The notes under the pieces were generated by a model. The model searched no databases, was not told where the DNA came from, and saw only the letters and a list, made by a program, of their open reading frames with translations. From the NCBI GenBank assembly GCA_958430865.1, contig CAUDNR010003535.1, positions 1,610 to 36,941 of the forward strand: 35,332 nucleotides of DNA, given 5' to 3'. Positions 1 to 10,509 of this stretch are shown one piece after another; position 1 is the stretch's first letter, and each line of letters begins with the position of its first letter. The DNA comes from Entrophospora sp. SA101 (lineage: Eukaryota > Glomeromycota > Glomeromycetes > Entrophosporales > Entrophosporaceae). The position numbers and the translations under genes are program-made.

Positions 1-165
1 CGGTATTAAACCTCTGCCGTATATACTACTCTAATATGCCAGAATAAGAAAAAACTGAAGATCTGATTGAAATATGGAAACGATTTCAAAAATCTGCGAA
101 AAAAATTACGAGTTTTGGCAAGCAATAGTGACACGACGAGCATTCAATCTTTTATTTGTGTTAAT
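1..165. repeat. Dispersed direct repeat, copy A
   Basis: This stretch is nearly identical to 9741-9896. Shared blocks include GAATAAGAAAAAACTG, GGAAACGATTTCAAAAATC and AGTTTTGGCAAGCAATAGTG, and similarity stops sharply after GTGTTAAT in both copies. Differences are scattered substitutions and a small indel near position 25. On the + strand a short open stretch reads DLxEVWKRFQKSAKK, so the repeat may derive from a coding fragment, but no family was recognised. The left end may lie outside the window. Confidence 0.85.
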
Positions 166-209
166 AATTAAATAATTAAGAAAATTTTTATCATTGTAAT
201 TCTCTATTA

Positions 210-548
210 TTATAAATATGAGAGAAATTTGTAAAACGTATAAATAATATTTAATTTATTGATTTTACATGATGACGACGATAAAGGATGTAGGTGGAGG
301 AGGGGAACAGCAAATCCAATTTTGGAAGGTATAAATGATGGTTTTGATCCAACCCAAACTTCAGCTCCAACCATAGAATAACTAGATCCAGAAGATGACA
401 AATTTGTTGTTTTTGTTGATTCACTACAAATTGTTGAAGTTTCATACTTTGTATTGATAATTTTAGCCATAATTCTTTTTAGTAATTGTTCTTCTATTGT
501 TAATATTTTTTGACCTTTTACAACATCTTCATCAGGATTCAGGTAAAT
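210..548 (-). CDS. Possible coding remnant, unrecognised
   Basis: An open frame on the minus strand has an internal ATG at 470 and stays open upstream to about 548, where it reads NPDEDVVKGQK followed by an LTIEEQLLKR helix-like stretch. The part after the ATG is Ser/Thr-rich and ends in a short hydrophobic and Ser-rich segment. It could be the last exon of a broken gene. No domain was recognised and no promoter or first exon was found, so chance openness in AT-rich DNA remains possible. Confidence 0.25.
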   Translation of the reverse strand: MYLNPDEDVVKGQKILTIEEQLLKRIMAKIINTKYETSTICSESTKTTNLSSSGSSYSMVGAEVWVGSKPSFIPSKIGFAVPLLHLHPLSSSSCKINKLNIIYTFYKFLSYL

Positions 549-1491
549 AAAATTATAATATATATTTTATTCTATTATAGTTATTTGGGAGTGAAGAATT
601 AGATCTAATGACAAGGTCTAGAAAATACCAATATAAACCTGTAATAAATCAGTATAGCAGTTTGTCACTTTTTGGTAGTTGATCAACTAAAAATCGGGAA
701 ACACAATCAATATCATGTGTTAATTTTTAGCTGACTGGCGCTAATTGTCCTTTTTCGACCAGTAAAATAAGAGTATATGATGATGTAAAAAAATAAAATT
801 GGGGGAAATTTTAATTCATAATTTTAAAAATGACGCAATATTGGGGAAAAATTTTTTTGACCACATATCAGTATATTATATATAGATATATTAATATATT
901 TTATTAAAAGCTTATCGTCCAATAAAACTAATTCCTCGACAGAATCACATGATTTACATATCTTCACTTTTTATGGTTGGGTTTTCCAACAAACTATATA
1001 TCAAAATAAGATAGAGAGAACATTTTTGAAGAAATCTAATCATCATTTTGTTTACCTTAAGTTATCTACAGACGATTAGATTTTAGCTGCACAGAACTTT
1101 GAGATATATCAATTTAAAGTTCAATATGTTTACTATGTTTGAAAACATGGATTAACTTGGAAATCCTTTACTTGATTTGGAAAGATAATCAGATTTTTTT
1201 GAAATAATTGGATGTAATGCGAGATCCTGTTTAAACTGCGGTTTGATATTTTTTTTAACAAGACATTAGTATATTAGAAGTGATAACGTGCATGCATAAT
1301 AATATTATTATTAATGCATATTTTTTAATGTTAAAATTTAATGTTAAATTTAAATGTTAAAGTTTAAATGCTAAAGTTTTTCAATATATTGGTTTTCTAA
1401 ATAGAAATTTGATATTAATTATCATAATCGAATCCAAATAACGTTTTTTGTCCCTCCTTCCATTAATTCTGTAATTCATGAATTATCCTGT
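549..1491. other. AT-rich stretch with no supported gene
   Basis: All frames are closed by frequent stops. A weak simple pattern (variants of TTAAATGTTAAA) occurs near 1327-1378. Nothing else was recognised. Confidence 0.6.
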
Positions 1492-1767
1492 TTTATATTT
1501 AACATTAGTAATATAAATGATATTAATACTGCACAATTTAGTTATGTTGTTAATAATGATTATGATCATGCAATTTATTGTGCCAATGGTTCTTTACCTG
1601 TTTTTGGTGATGTCAAAAAGATTAGGTTTAAAACTGATAGTACTATTAGTATTGGTACTAATTTTAGTTATACTGATAGAGGAGAGACTTATAATGACAT
1701 CAATATAGTAGATGGTAGTAGATATGACGAATTAGAAGTTTTTCAAATAATTATGAAATTAAAATAG
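1492..1767 (+). pseudogene. TLDc C-terminal fragment, truncated duplicate
   Basis: An open frame ending at TAG 1765-1767 encodes about 91 residues that closely match the last part of the BTB-BACK-TLDc protein encoded at 3958-4217: FIFNISN, TAQFSYVVN, DYDHAI, LPxFGDVK, RFKTD, TYNDIN and SRYDE-EVFQII all recur in order. The upstream BTB, BACK and first half of TLDc are absent, and similarity begins abruptly at about 1492. The frame itself is undamaged, but there is no start codon in a sensible place. It is best read as a 5'-truncated tandem copy rather than a working gene. Confidence 0.85.
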
Positions 1768-2040
1768 TATTTCTTGAATAACAATTCAATGTTATTTTTT
1801 TATTATTATAGTTATGTGTAATATTTAAACTACTACATAATAGTATTAATTATTTTTAAATTGAATATTTTTTTTGTAATAAAAAAATCAGGTTCATTAT
1901 TTTATATCAAATTCATCTGTGGTGTTGGTTCATATTTAACTAAAAGTAAATTTTATTTATTTTTTCTTAAAATTATTTCCAAAATTTAATTGACATATCA
2001 GAGTTTATAACCATAAAAAATTATCATTATAAGATAAAAA
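1768..2040 (-). pseudogene. Relic of the last two exons of the membrane-protein gene
   Basis: Sequence homologous to 4250-4710 continues past the TLDc fragment in the same order. At 1878-1939 it matches the last exon of the 366-aa membrane protein gene, including the acceptor CTTTTAG followed by TTAAATATGAACC on the minus strand. At 1970-2020 it matches the exon before it (ATTTCCAAAATTTAATTGACA). The copy has substitutions and indels that spoil the frame. It carries no upstream exons, so it cannot make the protein. Confidence 0.7.
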
Positions 2041-2562
2041 GTTAGAATCAAAAACATCAGATACTGTGCTACATTCCAAATTGCATGAGAAGATATGATA
2101 ATGGGTAGTGATGATGACGACAACTAATGTACTTTAAGATTAGGATAGCAAATATGTAAACTAATTTAATAAATTCTTTGCAAAGGCCTCGGACATTCAT
2201 TGTTGTTTCTGTGTTCATTTCCTCCAGAAATGTTCTATTAAAAGTGAAAAAATTTGTTGTGATAAAATCATTGATTCCCACCAAAGAAAGAATTAGAGCT
2301 CCAATTAGATCATTTTTGAATTTATCTTAAATGATTTTCTGTATATCAAAAAAGTTTGATTTTCCAAATTCCTTGATACAAATGTAATTTATTGATTGCA
2401 CTTTCTTTCCTGCATATTATTCATTATCCGTTATATATAATTTATTTTGGTTTCCTTTTCCTCCTTCTCTCTGTGCGCTTATTTAAAATTACTATTGACA
2501 AATTAAGAAATAAATTGATTACATGTGACACTGTTCAATAATAATAATAAATTTCTCCAAAA
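2041..2562. other. AT-rich upstream region of the BTB gene
   Basis: No gene was recognised. The last ~150 bases before the BTB start codon are pyrimidine-rich (TTTGGTTTCCTTTTCCTCCTT around 2449) and then AT-rich, as expected for a fungal promoter and 5' leader, but no defined element is claimed. Confidence 0.4.
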
Positions 2563-4217
2563 ATGTCATCAATAAGTTTTTCATCTTTTGAAAATATCAC
2601 AACACTGATTAGTAATCTTATTGATTCCAACAAAGATGCTTTACCTTTAAAACATATCAGTAAGCTTGTAAATGATCTAACAAATTTATTGATTGATTCA
2701 AATTTTTATGATGTAGAAATTAAAATTGGAGTAGACAAAAAAATTTTTAAGGCTCATTCAAACATCTTGAAAGCAAGATCTTCATACTTTAAGGCAGCCT
2801 TATCAAATAACTGGATTAAAAGGTCTGAAAATGGTATCATTTTATTTGAAAAAGAAAATATATCTTCAAGTGTATTTGAAGTTCTTTTAATGTAAGATTA
2901 ATTTATTTATTTAGTTTAATTTGTTAAATAATTTATTAAATGATTTTTTTTTTTTTTGAAAAAATTTCTAAATTATTAACATTACTTTTATTATTATATT
3001 GTTTTTTTTTTTCAAGGTATATTTATAATGGAATTATTAATATTAATAATTTAAATTTTTTTGAAATTGTTGAGCTTCTTGTGGCAAGTGATGAATTAGA
3101 TTTTAATGAACTAGTTGATGAATTACAAAACTACATTATTACAAATGAAAAATGGATTCAACATTACTTATATTATCTTTATCAAATTTCATCAATACAT
3201 CAATCATTTAATACACTTAGAGTTTACTTTGAAAAAGTAATTAATGACAAACCAGAGTTATTTTTAAAATCATTGGATTTTAAAAATATTGATAAACCTA
3301 TGCTTAAGTTTTTATTAGAAAAAGATGATTTAGAAGTAGATGAAATTGATGTTTGGGATCATATCATTCAGTGGGGAATCAGACAAATTAAAAATTTGGA
3401 GGAAAAAAAAAATATTTCAAAGTGGGAATGGAGTGAAGTTAATTATAAAGAATTAAAAAATATACTAGAAGATATTATTCCTTTGATTCGATTTCAGGAT
3501 ATCACCAATGAAAACTTTACTGATAAAGTTATGCCATACCAAAAACTTTTTTCTGAGGTTTTCTGGAACAACTTATTATGTTATTATTTGGTTCCTAATA
3601 GACAACAATATGCTTTAAAATTATTACCATCAAGAAATCCAAATATTGAATTAAAAAGTTCAAAAATTGAATCATTGATAATCAATCAAAAGCTTACTTT
3701 GCTTTTTGCTAGTTGGATTGATAAAAAAAACACACCATACACTTCATTAAGGGATGTCAAATATGAGTTTAAGCTTTTATATCGTAGTAGTAGAGATGGT
3801 TTAAATGAAGCTATATTCCATCAAAAATGTGATAATATTAACTGTACTCTTGTAGTTGCTAGAATGCAAAATTCTGATCAGATAATTGGTGGTTATAATC
3901 CACTTAATTGGAATGGAGGTAATTTTTTTGGGGAGTTCAAAAGAACAACTGACAGTTTTATATTTAACATTAGTAATAGAAATGATTTTAATACTGCACA
4001 ATTTAGTTATGTTGTTAATTATGATTATGATCATGCAATTTGTTGTACCCCTTATTTTTTACCTATTTTTGGTGATGTCAAAAATATTAGGTTTAAAACT
4101 GATGGTAGTATTAGTATTGGTAATAGAAATAGAGTTCCAAGGACTTATAATGACATCAATCTAGTAGATAATAGTAGATATGATGAATTTGAAGTTTTCC
4201 AAATAATTGTGAATTGA
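2563..4217 (+). CDS. BTB-BACK-TLDc domain protein, two exons
   Basis: CDS join 2563-2891 and 3017-4217, 509 aa. The 125-nt intron begins GTAAGA and ends TTTCAAG; splicing gives a continuous BTB core (FEVLLMYIYNGI). Residues ~45-145 are a BTB/POZ domain with the typical FYDVEIKIG, KIFKAHSNILKARSSYF and YIYNG blocks. A BACK-like helical region follows (IDVWDHIIQWG, about 245). A TLDc domain (~340-509) has the opening SLIINQKLTLLFASWI and later GGYNPLNW and DSFIFNI. BTB proteins of this type usually act as Cul3 ubiquitin-ligase adaptors, and TLDc is linked to oxidation resistance; both roles are inferred from the families. The family is greatly expanded in Rhizophagus. The gene is intact and convergent with the membrane-protein gene, with stops 190 bp apart. 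Confidence 0.92.
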
Positions 4218-4406
4218 TTAATTAAAACTAAAATAATATAACTTATTAATAATGTAATATTTCTTGAAGGGTAAAACTTTTAAATAATTATATATTAGAT
4301 TATCAAATGAATAAACGTGGTCACAAGGCCTCACTTAGCATTAAAAAAAAAAACAAAATATATTATTTCCTCAATGTCATTTTTATTATTTATAATCATG
4401 TTACAA

Positions 4407-5972
4407 TCAAACAATATTATTATTATAGCTATAGTTATGAGCATTTTTTGTAATAAAAAAATCAGGATCATTATTTTTATATTGAAATTCATCTGGTGTT
4501 GGTTCATATTTAACTAAAAAGTAAAAATAATTTAATTATTTTTTTTTCTTGATATAAAATAATATATGTATGAATCAACAAACACACATATGAACGGAAA
4601 AAGACACTCACTATAAAATCCAAGATTATTTCCAAAATTTAATTGACAGATTAAAGTATTATAACTTGCTAGACCCATAAAAATCAATGTAATTATCACT
4701 GTATAAAAACATAGAAAATTAAATTAAAAAAAAAAAAAAAAATTTAATAAAAAAAAGTACTAATTTATTTACCTATGACAAGATTAGTTTGAAAAAATAT
4801 ATCAAAATTAATACATTCTTGTACAGATTCATAATAATTATCACAATATCTAAATGTCCACCATCCCATAAAAATGGCTTGACATAAATTACTTATATGA
4901 AACGTGACCAACATTCTATTATTTTCATTTCTAACCTATATTAATAACAGGTAGTGTTAGTTATGGTATGAAAAAATTAATATAATATATATATATATAT
5001 AAGTACTTACGCCAATAACCATTAAAATCAAATAGACAACTAGTAAAGCGTTGAACGGAATCAGGTTCAAAAAATCGAAAGGTCGAGAACTAGCTTTAAG
5101 GTTATTTAATGATTCATCCCATTCTAGAATCGAATAGATAACAGACCACATTCCTGTCAAGATTACTATACCATGAAGAATTGGAAATTGCCGTTGATAT
5201 TTTGCATGCATTTCTAAATTTTAAAAATATCGTTTAGCCATTAGAACTTGTATGATTTATATGGCCACTTTTTAGTTTATTATTATTGGGTTGCTTACGT
5301 TTTATTTTCACGTTTTTAGTCAATTCATATTCGGAAACTATGGGCCATATTCTAAATAAATATTTCGTGTGAAAAATTTTAAAAAATAATTATTAGACTT
5401 TCTTCCAAAAATAATTAATTTCTCGCTTACTTCTCTTTCCATAAATAATAAATAATCCAAAGATACCAGATTTGTAACAATGACAAGAATGATAATAGAA
5501 AGATGCCGCTTAGTTTGAATGATGAACAATTAGCGCCACAATAATTCGGCATGAAATTAAAGACGAATATCCCCATTATTATCGGGACCATATTTACTAT
5601 AGTATATACAATGCTGTGTAATATTGTTTTCTCGTGAAACTTTTTTGGAAAAGTAAAGAAAAATAAATAAAAAAATTAGTTATCATTGAAAACTTTGAGA
5701 AGTTGAGCATAGATTTTTTCCGTGTCAAACAATATATATATCAATAAAATATTTACAACTATAAATCCTGAACTTATAGGAAACAAGACCATCAGGAAGA
5801 AAGCTGAGTTGTGATTTAATTTACGTGAAAGTATTAAAAAACTTAACAACATTATGGAATATCCAATCATGTGTATTATATAAGTGATTAAGAATAAATT
5901 TTCATATTTATTATCGTATTCTTTCAGCCACTTAAATTTATTGAGGTTGATTTTACTAATATTGAATTTCAT
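4407..5972 (-). CDS. Polytopic (7-8 TM) membrane protein, seven exons
   Basis: Minus-strand gene reconstructed from phase-consistent exons: 5972-5694, 5639-5431, 5351-5299, 5213-5011, 4935-4773, 4698-4612 and 4513-4407 (TGA). Introns of 54-98 nt mostly have GTAAGC/GTAAGT-like donors and TAG/CAG acceptors; the first donor (GTTTTC) is poor, so that junction is least certain. The exons sum to 1101 nt, an exact 367 codons giving 366 aa. Hydrophobic segments lie at about 26-48, 57-82, 98-123, 136-160, 190-210, 228-248, 257-276 and 295-317, with a polar tail containing KYEPTPDEFQYKNND. A seven-pass receptor or transporter-like topology is possible, but no family signature was recognised. The short ORFs visible here are only individual exons. 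The 5' leader carries an (AATG)n run. Confidence 0.8.
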
Positions 5973-6016
5973 TTTTTTAAAAAATATGGGCGAAAGAAAA
6001 AAAGACAAACGAGTTA

Positions 6017-6057
6017 AATGAATGAATGAATGAATGAATGAATGAATGAATGAATGA
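6017..6057. repeat. (AATG)n tetranucleotide microsatellite
   Basis: About ten near-perfect AATG/TGAA units, lying in the presumed 5' leader of the minus-strand membrane-protein gene. Translated as ORF it would give repeated HSFI, an artefact of the repeat. Confidence 0.9.
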
Positions 6058-6154
6058 TTAAGAAATTGTATAAAAAAGAAGACACTAATGATTATATAAA
6101 TCAATATCTTCTAAGGACCAGCCAATTTCTTAATCTTTTTGAGAAAAAAGAAAA

Positions 6155-7421
6155 ATGAAAAATTTCAGTAATTATTTTATTATTTATCATTTTATAACCA
6201 TGAAAATTGCAGCACGAAAATTTATTTGTTTGTTAATCATTACTATATATGGAAACAAAGAAAATTTCAATATAGTTTTTTGTGAAATCCAAATATCTCC
6301 ACAAAGAATTTTATTTTTTGATTTGTTGATTGTCTTTTTCCTATTATATTTTTTAACGCGTTTTTTTTCGAACCAATATTATGACGATGGTAATGAATAC
6401 TAATAAAAATATTATGAAAAAGGTTAATAATAATAATAGGTCTGAACTTGGCGAATTTCCAGCACCTCTATCATCACTTTCATCAGTTTATTATGAAGAT
6501 AAAAACAAATTAATCAAAGCCCAATTAAATCGTATCCACTTTTGGTCAAGAAATTCGTCTTCACTGCCAGCACCTCTACCACAATTACAATCATCATCTT
6601 CGTCTTCAAAATCAGCATTATCCGGAAATAACCAATTGACAGCTTCTAGTTTCTCAGATATTGGATTACTATTTAGATATGATTCACAACAAATTTCCAT
6701 ATGTATTCATAAAATGAGGGAAGAGATCGTGATACCGTTTAGTGAAATTGTCGAGTGTAGATTTATTGATGAGAGACAAATGATGATGAGTCTGAGACCT
6801 AGCTTTGTGAGACGTGTGAGTATTTAAATATATTTCATTTATTATATAAGGTGTAAACATTATTTACTCATCTCATAATATTAATAATCTTGATAGTGTT
6901 ACACTCATAGTACAAAATATCCATACAAGAAAGAACCTAAAACCTTGAATCATAATGAAGCATTATCATCAATAAGAATGACAATCAATGATTATTTTTC
7001 AAACGTGGAATATTTATTAATTAAAACATATCATAAATTAGAATTAGAAGTTTTCAATGTTGAAGGATTTGCTACAGCAAACATTAATACTAACATTAAT
7101 GTTGATACTAATAATAATAATACAACTATTAGTGTTAATACTAATGATGATCATAGTAATGACAACGATGGTAATGACAATAACAACAATGATAATAACG
7201 ATAATGATGATGATAATAATAATAATGTTAGTAGAGGCGATGATAATGCTGAAAAGGAATTATCACAAAAACAAAAACAACAAGAACAACCAAATTTACA
7301 TGAAATTGATTTATTCTTCTCGTCAACACCTTCATCACCATTATCTTCAAAATTACAGGAACCATTGAAACCTATGATTCTAAACAATTCTACAACAAAA
7401 TCTTTGTCAATCAAAATTTAA
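6155..7421 (+). CDS. Unrecognised protein with Asn/Asp-rich tail, spliced
   Basis: Two shared exons are well supported: one ending at 6815 and one from 6897 to 7421 (TAA), joined by an 81-nt intron GTGAGT..GATAG in phase 0. The 5' end has two possible models. (a) A start at ATG 6381 in the same open frame. (b) A start at 6155 (or ATG 6200), with an intron 6390-6462 (GTAATG..TTCCAG) that joins in phase and adds an N-terminal hydrophobic segment (ILFFDLLIVFFLLYFL), which would anchor the protein in a membrane. The middle has a compact part (GLLFRYDSQQISICIH, then EEIVIPFSEIVECRFID) resembling a small beta-rich domain, and the C-terminal part is a long Asn/Asp-rich low-complexity run around 7090-7230. 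No known family was recognised. It is divergent from the membrane-protein gene. Confidence 0.55.
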
Positions 7422-8099
7422 AATTTATATTTTCATAAATGTTAACGCTACATTATTGTATTTTATAGTTATTTTCATAATGTATTGATATTATAGTTAT
7501 TCTTATAATTATTGAAAAAAATTTTTGGTTATATGTTGGTAGAATTTAAAAAATAATTTTATTAATATTTTAGTAGAATTAAAAAATAATCTTTGATATA
7601 TATATTATTATTATTGTTAAAATAGGATCATGTGATTTGGAAAAAAGCATTCAATTAACAAGTTTACAAATGAGGAAGCAAAGTGAGCCATCAAGATTTT
7701 CATTTACGCTTCCCATAATTTCTTTTATCCTTTTGCTTTATAGTTTCTTGATATTACACAACATCACCTTCTTGTTTAAAATACCTCCAAGCAATATTCC
7801 TTTTTTTACTTCCTCTTCACAAATCATTTATTTTTCATGATTAACAGTATTTAAATCATTCAAAAACGATGGTGCTTTTAGGCTTAGAGCAGGACTAATA
7901 CACAAATATAACAATCATGATTGTCTTAATATATTAATTTCTGATTGCATAATCTTTTGATAGGTGAAAAATGAAAAACAATTTTATTTATTTATTATGT
8001 TGATAATTAATTGAAAACAAATTTTCTAATGATTTTTTTTTTACATACTTTTTTTACAGGTATTTTTTTATTACATCTATTCTTTTAAGCCATTTTGGT
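7422..8099. other. Intergenic AT-rich DNA
   Basis: A 67-codon opening at 7637-7840 has hydrophobic content but no start context, splice partner or recognisable domain. Otherwise stops are frequent in all frames. Nothing was supported. Confidence 0.5.
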
Positions 8100-8705
8100 T
8101 CAAGAGATTTATTTAACCTTTTGTACTCATCAATAACATGTCTATGTAATCAAAATCAAAAGATAATATATCCAGAGAATCCCCCACAAAGGTGCCCTAC
8201 TCATCGCCACATATATCTGTCCTGTGGTGAACATATTTTCATCAATGGATACAGTTGAGTGTGGTAGTGTAAGGCCTTGTGTCTTGTGAACAGTGAGTGC
8301 AAATGCATTCTGAATTGGGAATTGCCTCCTGGATGCTGGTATTCCATTGATAGTGAAGTATGTGATTTCTCTTTGAACATTTATCTTTACAATATTGTTA
8401 GCTGTGGGTAAAGTAACCTCAACATTATCATCATCAATTACCTTGGTGATTACTCCTATTGTCCCATTACATATTCCATGTTCAAACAATTTATTGTTTA
8501 GGAACATTATGCGAGCACTTCCAACAAACATCATAAAAGAATCCTTTTGTATATCCTGGATCATGATGTCTTTGTTGGAATTAAAGGCCCTGAATGTAAA
8601 GTCCAAAAAATCATCATTTTCAAGTCTTGAAGTTGCCACACCATTCAAAACATTAGATACACTCGCAGACTTTACAAATGCGATTGTAGATAAAATGGAA
8701 GGCAT
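8100..8705 (-). pseudogene. PIF1-like DNA helicase, C-terminal fragment
   Basis: The minus-strand frame 8705-8142 encodes the C-terminal third of a PIF1-family helicase of the fungal accessory/Helitron-associated kind. It shows the SARIMFLNNKLFEHGICNGT block, helicase motif V-like FALTVHKTQGLTLPHS and motif VI-like GQIYVAMSRA. Motifs I-III, including the Walker A loop, are missing, so it is 5'-truncated. After YVAMSRA the frame is lost: expected residues SLDILSFDFDYID and then VIDEYKRLN are found in two other frames between about 8180 and 8100, indicating two further indels. It cannot encode an active helicase. Such fragments are typical of decayed Helitrons or PIF1 expansions; which one cannot be decided here. 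Confidence 0.82.
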
Positions 8706-8873
8706 AATTATTTATGAGTTTTATTTTTTATTTTTTTTTAAATATGATTTAAATTATTTCGTGAGTATCAAATATTTTCTTTGCATCTAGTAGTTCATTT
8801 GCTTAACCTTTTTATACAACCTTTCTTCACTAACCAAATCGTAAAAATCAGTAATTCAATGAATGGCAGCACA

Positions 8874-9177
8874 AGAAACATATGTTAATGTAGACATGAC
8901 AATAAATGCATCCACATGTGAAAAAAAAAAAGAAAGACAAAAGGTGTAAAAATAAACACATAGTTGCATAAGTACATGTTCTTAACAATTTCGAACACGT
9001 TGATTGACAGCAACAACAATCAATGATGGGCGAAGGAACACATGTTAACATTGCAGCATGGATAACATGACAATAAACATATCCACACAGCATAAAAAAA
9101 AGAAAGATGTATGGCGTAAAAATAAACACGTAGTTGCATATGTACATGTTCTTAACAAATTAGAACACATTGAATGT
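8874..9177. repeat. Two-copy imperfect tandem repeat, unit ~150 bp
   Basis: Copy 1 is at about 8874-9007 and copy 2 at about 9034-9177. Shared blocks are CATGACAATAAA, GTAAAAATAAACAC, TAGTTGCATA and GTACATGTTCTTAACAA. A short third echo (AACACGTTGATTGA) occurs at 9198-9211. The minus-strand ORFs with Cys-rich TCTYAT motifs are produced by this repeat and are not regarded as genes. Confidence 0.8.
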
Positions 9178-9740
9178 TTACCAATGATTTCATAACAAAC
9201 ACGTTGATTGATCAGATAATGGTTCACAGCCATGATCTCATGCACCTGAATCAAGAATCAATGGATAAGTGTAGATCTCAAATTGAGGTGCATTTGTTGG
9301 TTGGAACTTAAAATTGTTGAACTTTTCATTAAAAACCAATGCAAAAACATGTTTTCTTGCCATAAAAAAAAATGCTCAGAAGGTCCAAAATCATGTTTTA
9401 TTGTCAATTTTCACAACAATTAGTTTAAAAGTTAGTTGTTAAGTAATTTCCGGCCAATTAAAAAAATTGTAATTTTGGTTTTTCTTATCCGATGATTCTT
9501 GATGTTTTTGATGAGTACACAAAGAAATAGATAATAATAATAATTAGATACATGTGAAATTCTTGACATTCTAATACGTGTTAATTATTTATTCAAATTT
9601 TAAAATTAATTTGTGGCTATGGAAAAAAGTAAACAGGTTTTCACAGATCACAAATCACCTATATAAATGAACTACTCTCCCTCCTCCCTCTCTTCTCTTC
9701 TCTTCTCTCTTCTCTTCTCTTCTCTGCAAGTTATAAGAAA
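9178..9740. other. Non-coding stretch with a CT-rich microsatellite
   Basis: No gene was seen. A (TCTCT)n/(TTCTC)n tract occupies about 9675-9726, directly before the second copy of the dispersed repeat. Confidence 0.6.
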
Positions 9741-9896
9741 TTAAACCTTTGCCGTACGACTCTAATATGCCAGAATAAGAAAAAACTGCAGATCTGGTTG
9801 AAGTATGGAAACGATTTCAAAAATCAGCAAAAAAAATTACGAGTTTTGGCAAGCAATAGTGACACGACGAGCATTCAATCTTTTATTTGTGTTAAT
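9741..9896. repeat. Dispersed direct repeat, copy B
   Basis: Second copy of the sequence at 1-165, in the same orientation and 9.7 kb away. It starts after a CT microsatellite at TTAAACCTTTGCCGT and ends at GTGTTAAT. Downstream flanks differ completely (AATTAAATAATT in A, CATGTATATTG in B), so the right boundary is sharp. Confidence 0.85.
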
Positions 9897-10430
9897 CATG
9901 TATATTGAAAATCATTAACATAAATAAAAATAAATATAGGATAAATTTAGAATAATCGGCAAAATTTTTTGATTTGATTGGACAAGGACCACGGACAATC
10001 ATAATTGATGTCATGTGCAAAAAAAGTGGTCTTTTTAAAAGGTAAGTCATAGGAAAATCATAGGTAAAAATAAAAAAGGTCGTATGTAAAAAAGAGGTAA
10101 AAAATTTTAATCTCATGTGTTTTTTCGAGGTAAATTTATTAAAAAATTTTCTTGTACAATAAACAATGAAGCACGCAAAAAAAATTTTGATATTAAAAGT
10201 ATTATAGAACTTATAAAACTGGTAGTCCAACTTCATGTTAAGATTATCGCTTAGTGGTATTTGTTTACCCTAGCAAAAAATACATCAAAATAAAGGTTTT
10301 TTCATATATTTGTTATTTTTTATGATTCAAGTAACAATTTGATTAAATCAGGCAAGTTTGTGTATGAAAGCGTGATTTTTTCTTCATTTTTTCATATAAA
10401 ATTCCGTATTGATCAAAAAATTTTTATTAG
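9897..10430. other. Unassigned stretch with a possible exon-like segment
   Basis: On the + strand around 9967-10038 a frame reads LIGQGPRTIIIDVMCKKSG followed by LFKR and a donor-like AGGTAAGTC. This looks exon-like, but no family or downstream exon was recognised. The 114-codon opening on the opposite strand appears to be its shadow. Confidence 0.25.
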
Positions 10431-10509
10431 TGAGTGACACTTGACCCCCTATAGATTCGCAATGTCCTGCGACTGGTAACTGGAATTTACTACTTGTCAC
10501 TATAAATGA

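Noticed and set aside
7057..7414. Met/Ile-rich + ORF and Leu/Ser-rich minus ORF
   Set aside because: Shadows of the Asn/Asp codon repeats of the spliced gene at 6155-7421.
8848..9254. Cys-rich minus-strand ORFs with repeated TCTYAT motifs
   Set aside because: They are generated by the two-copy DNA tandem repeat; both copies give similar peptides in shifted frames with no start context.
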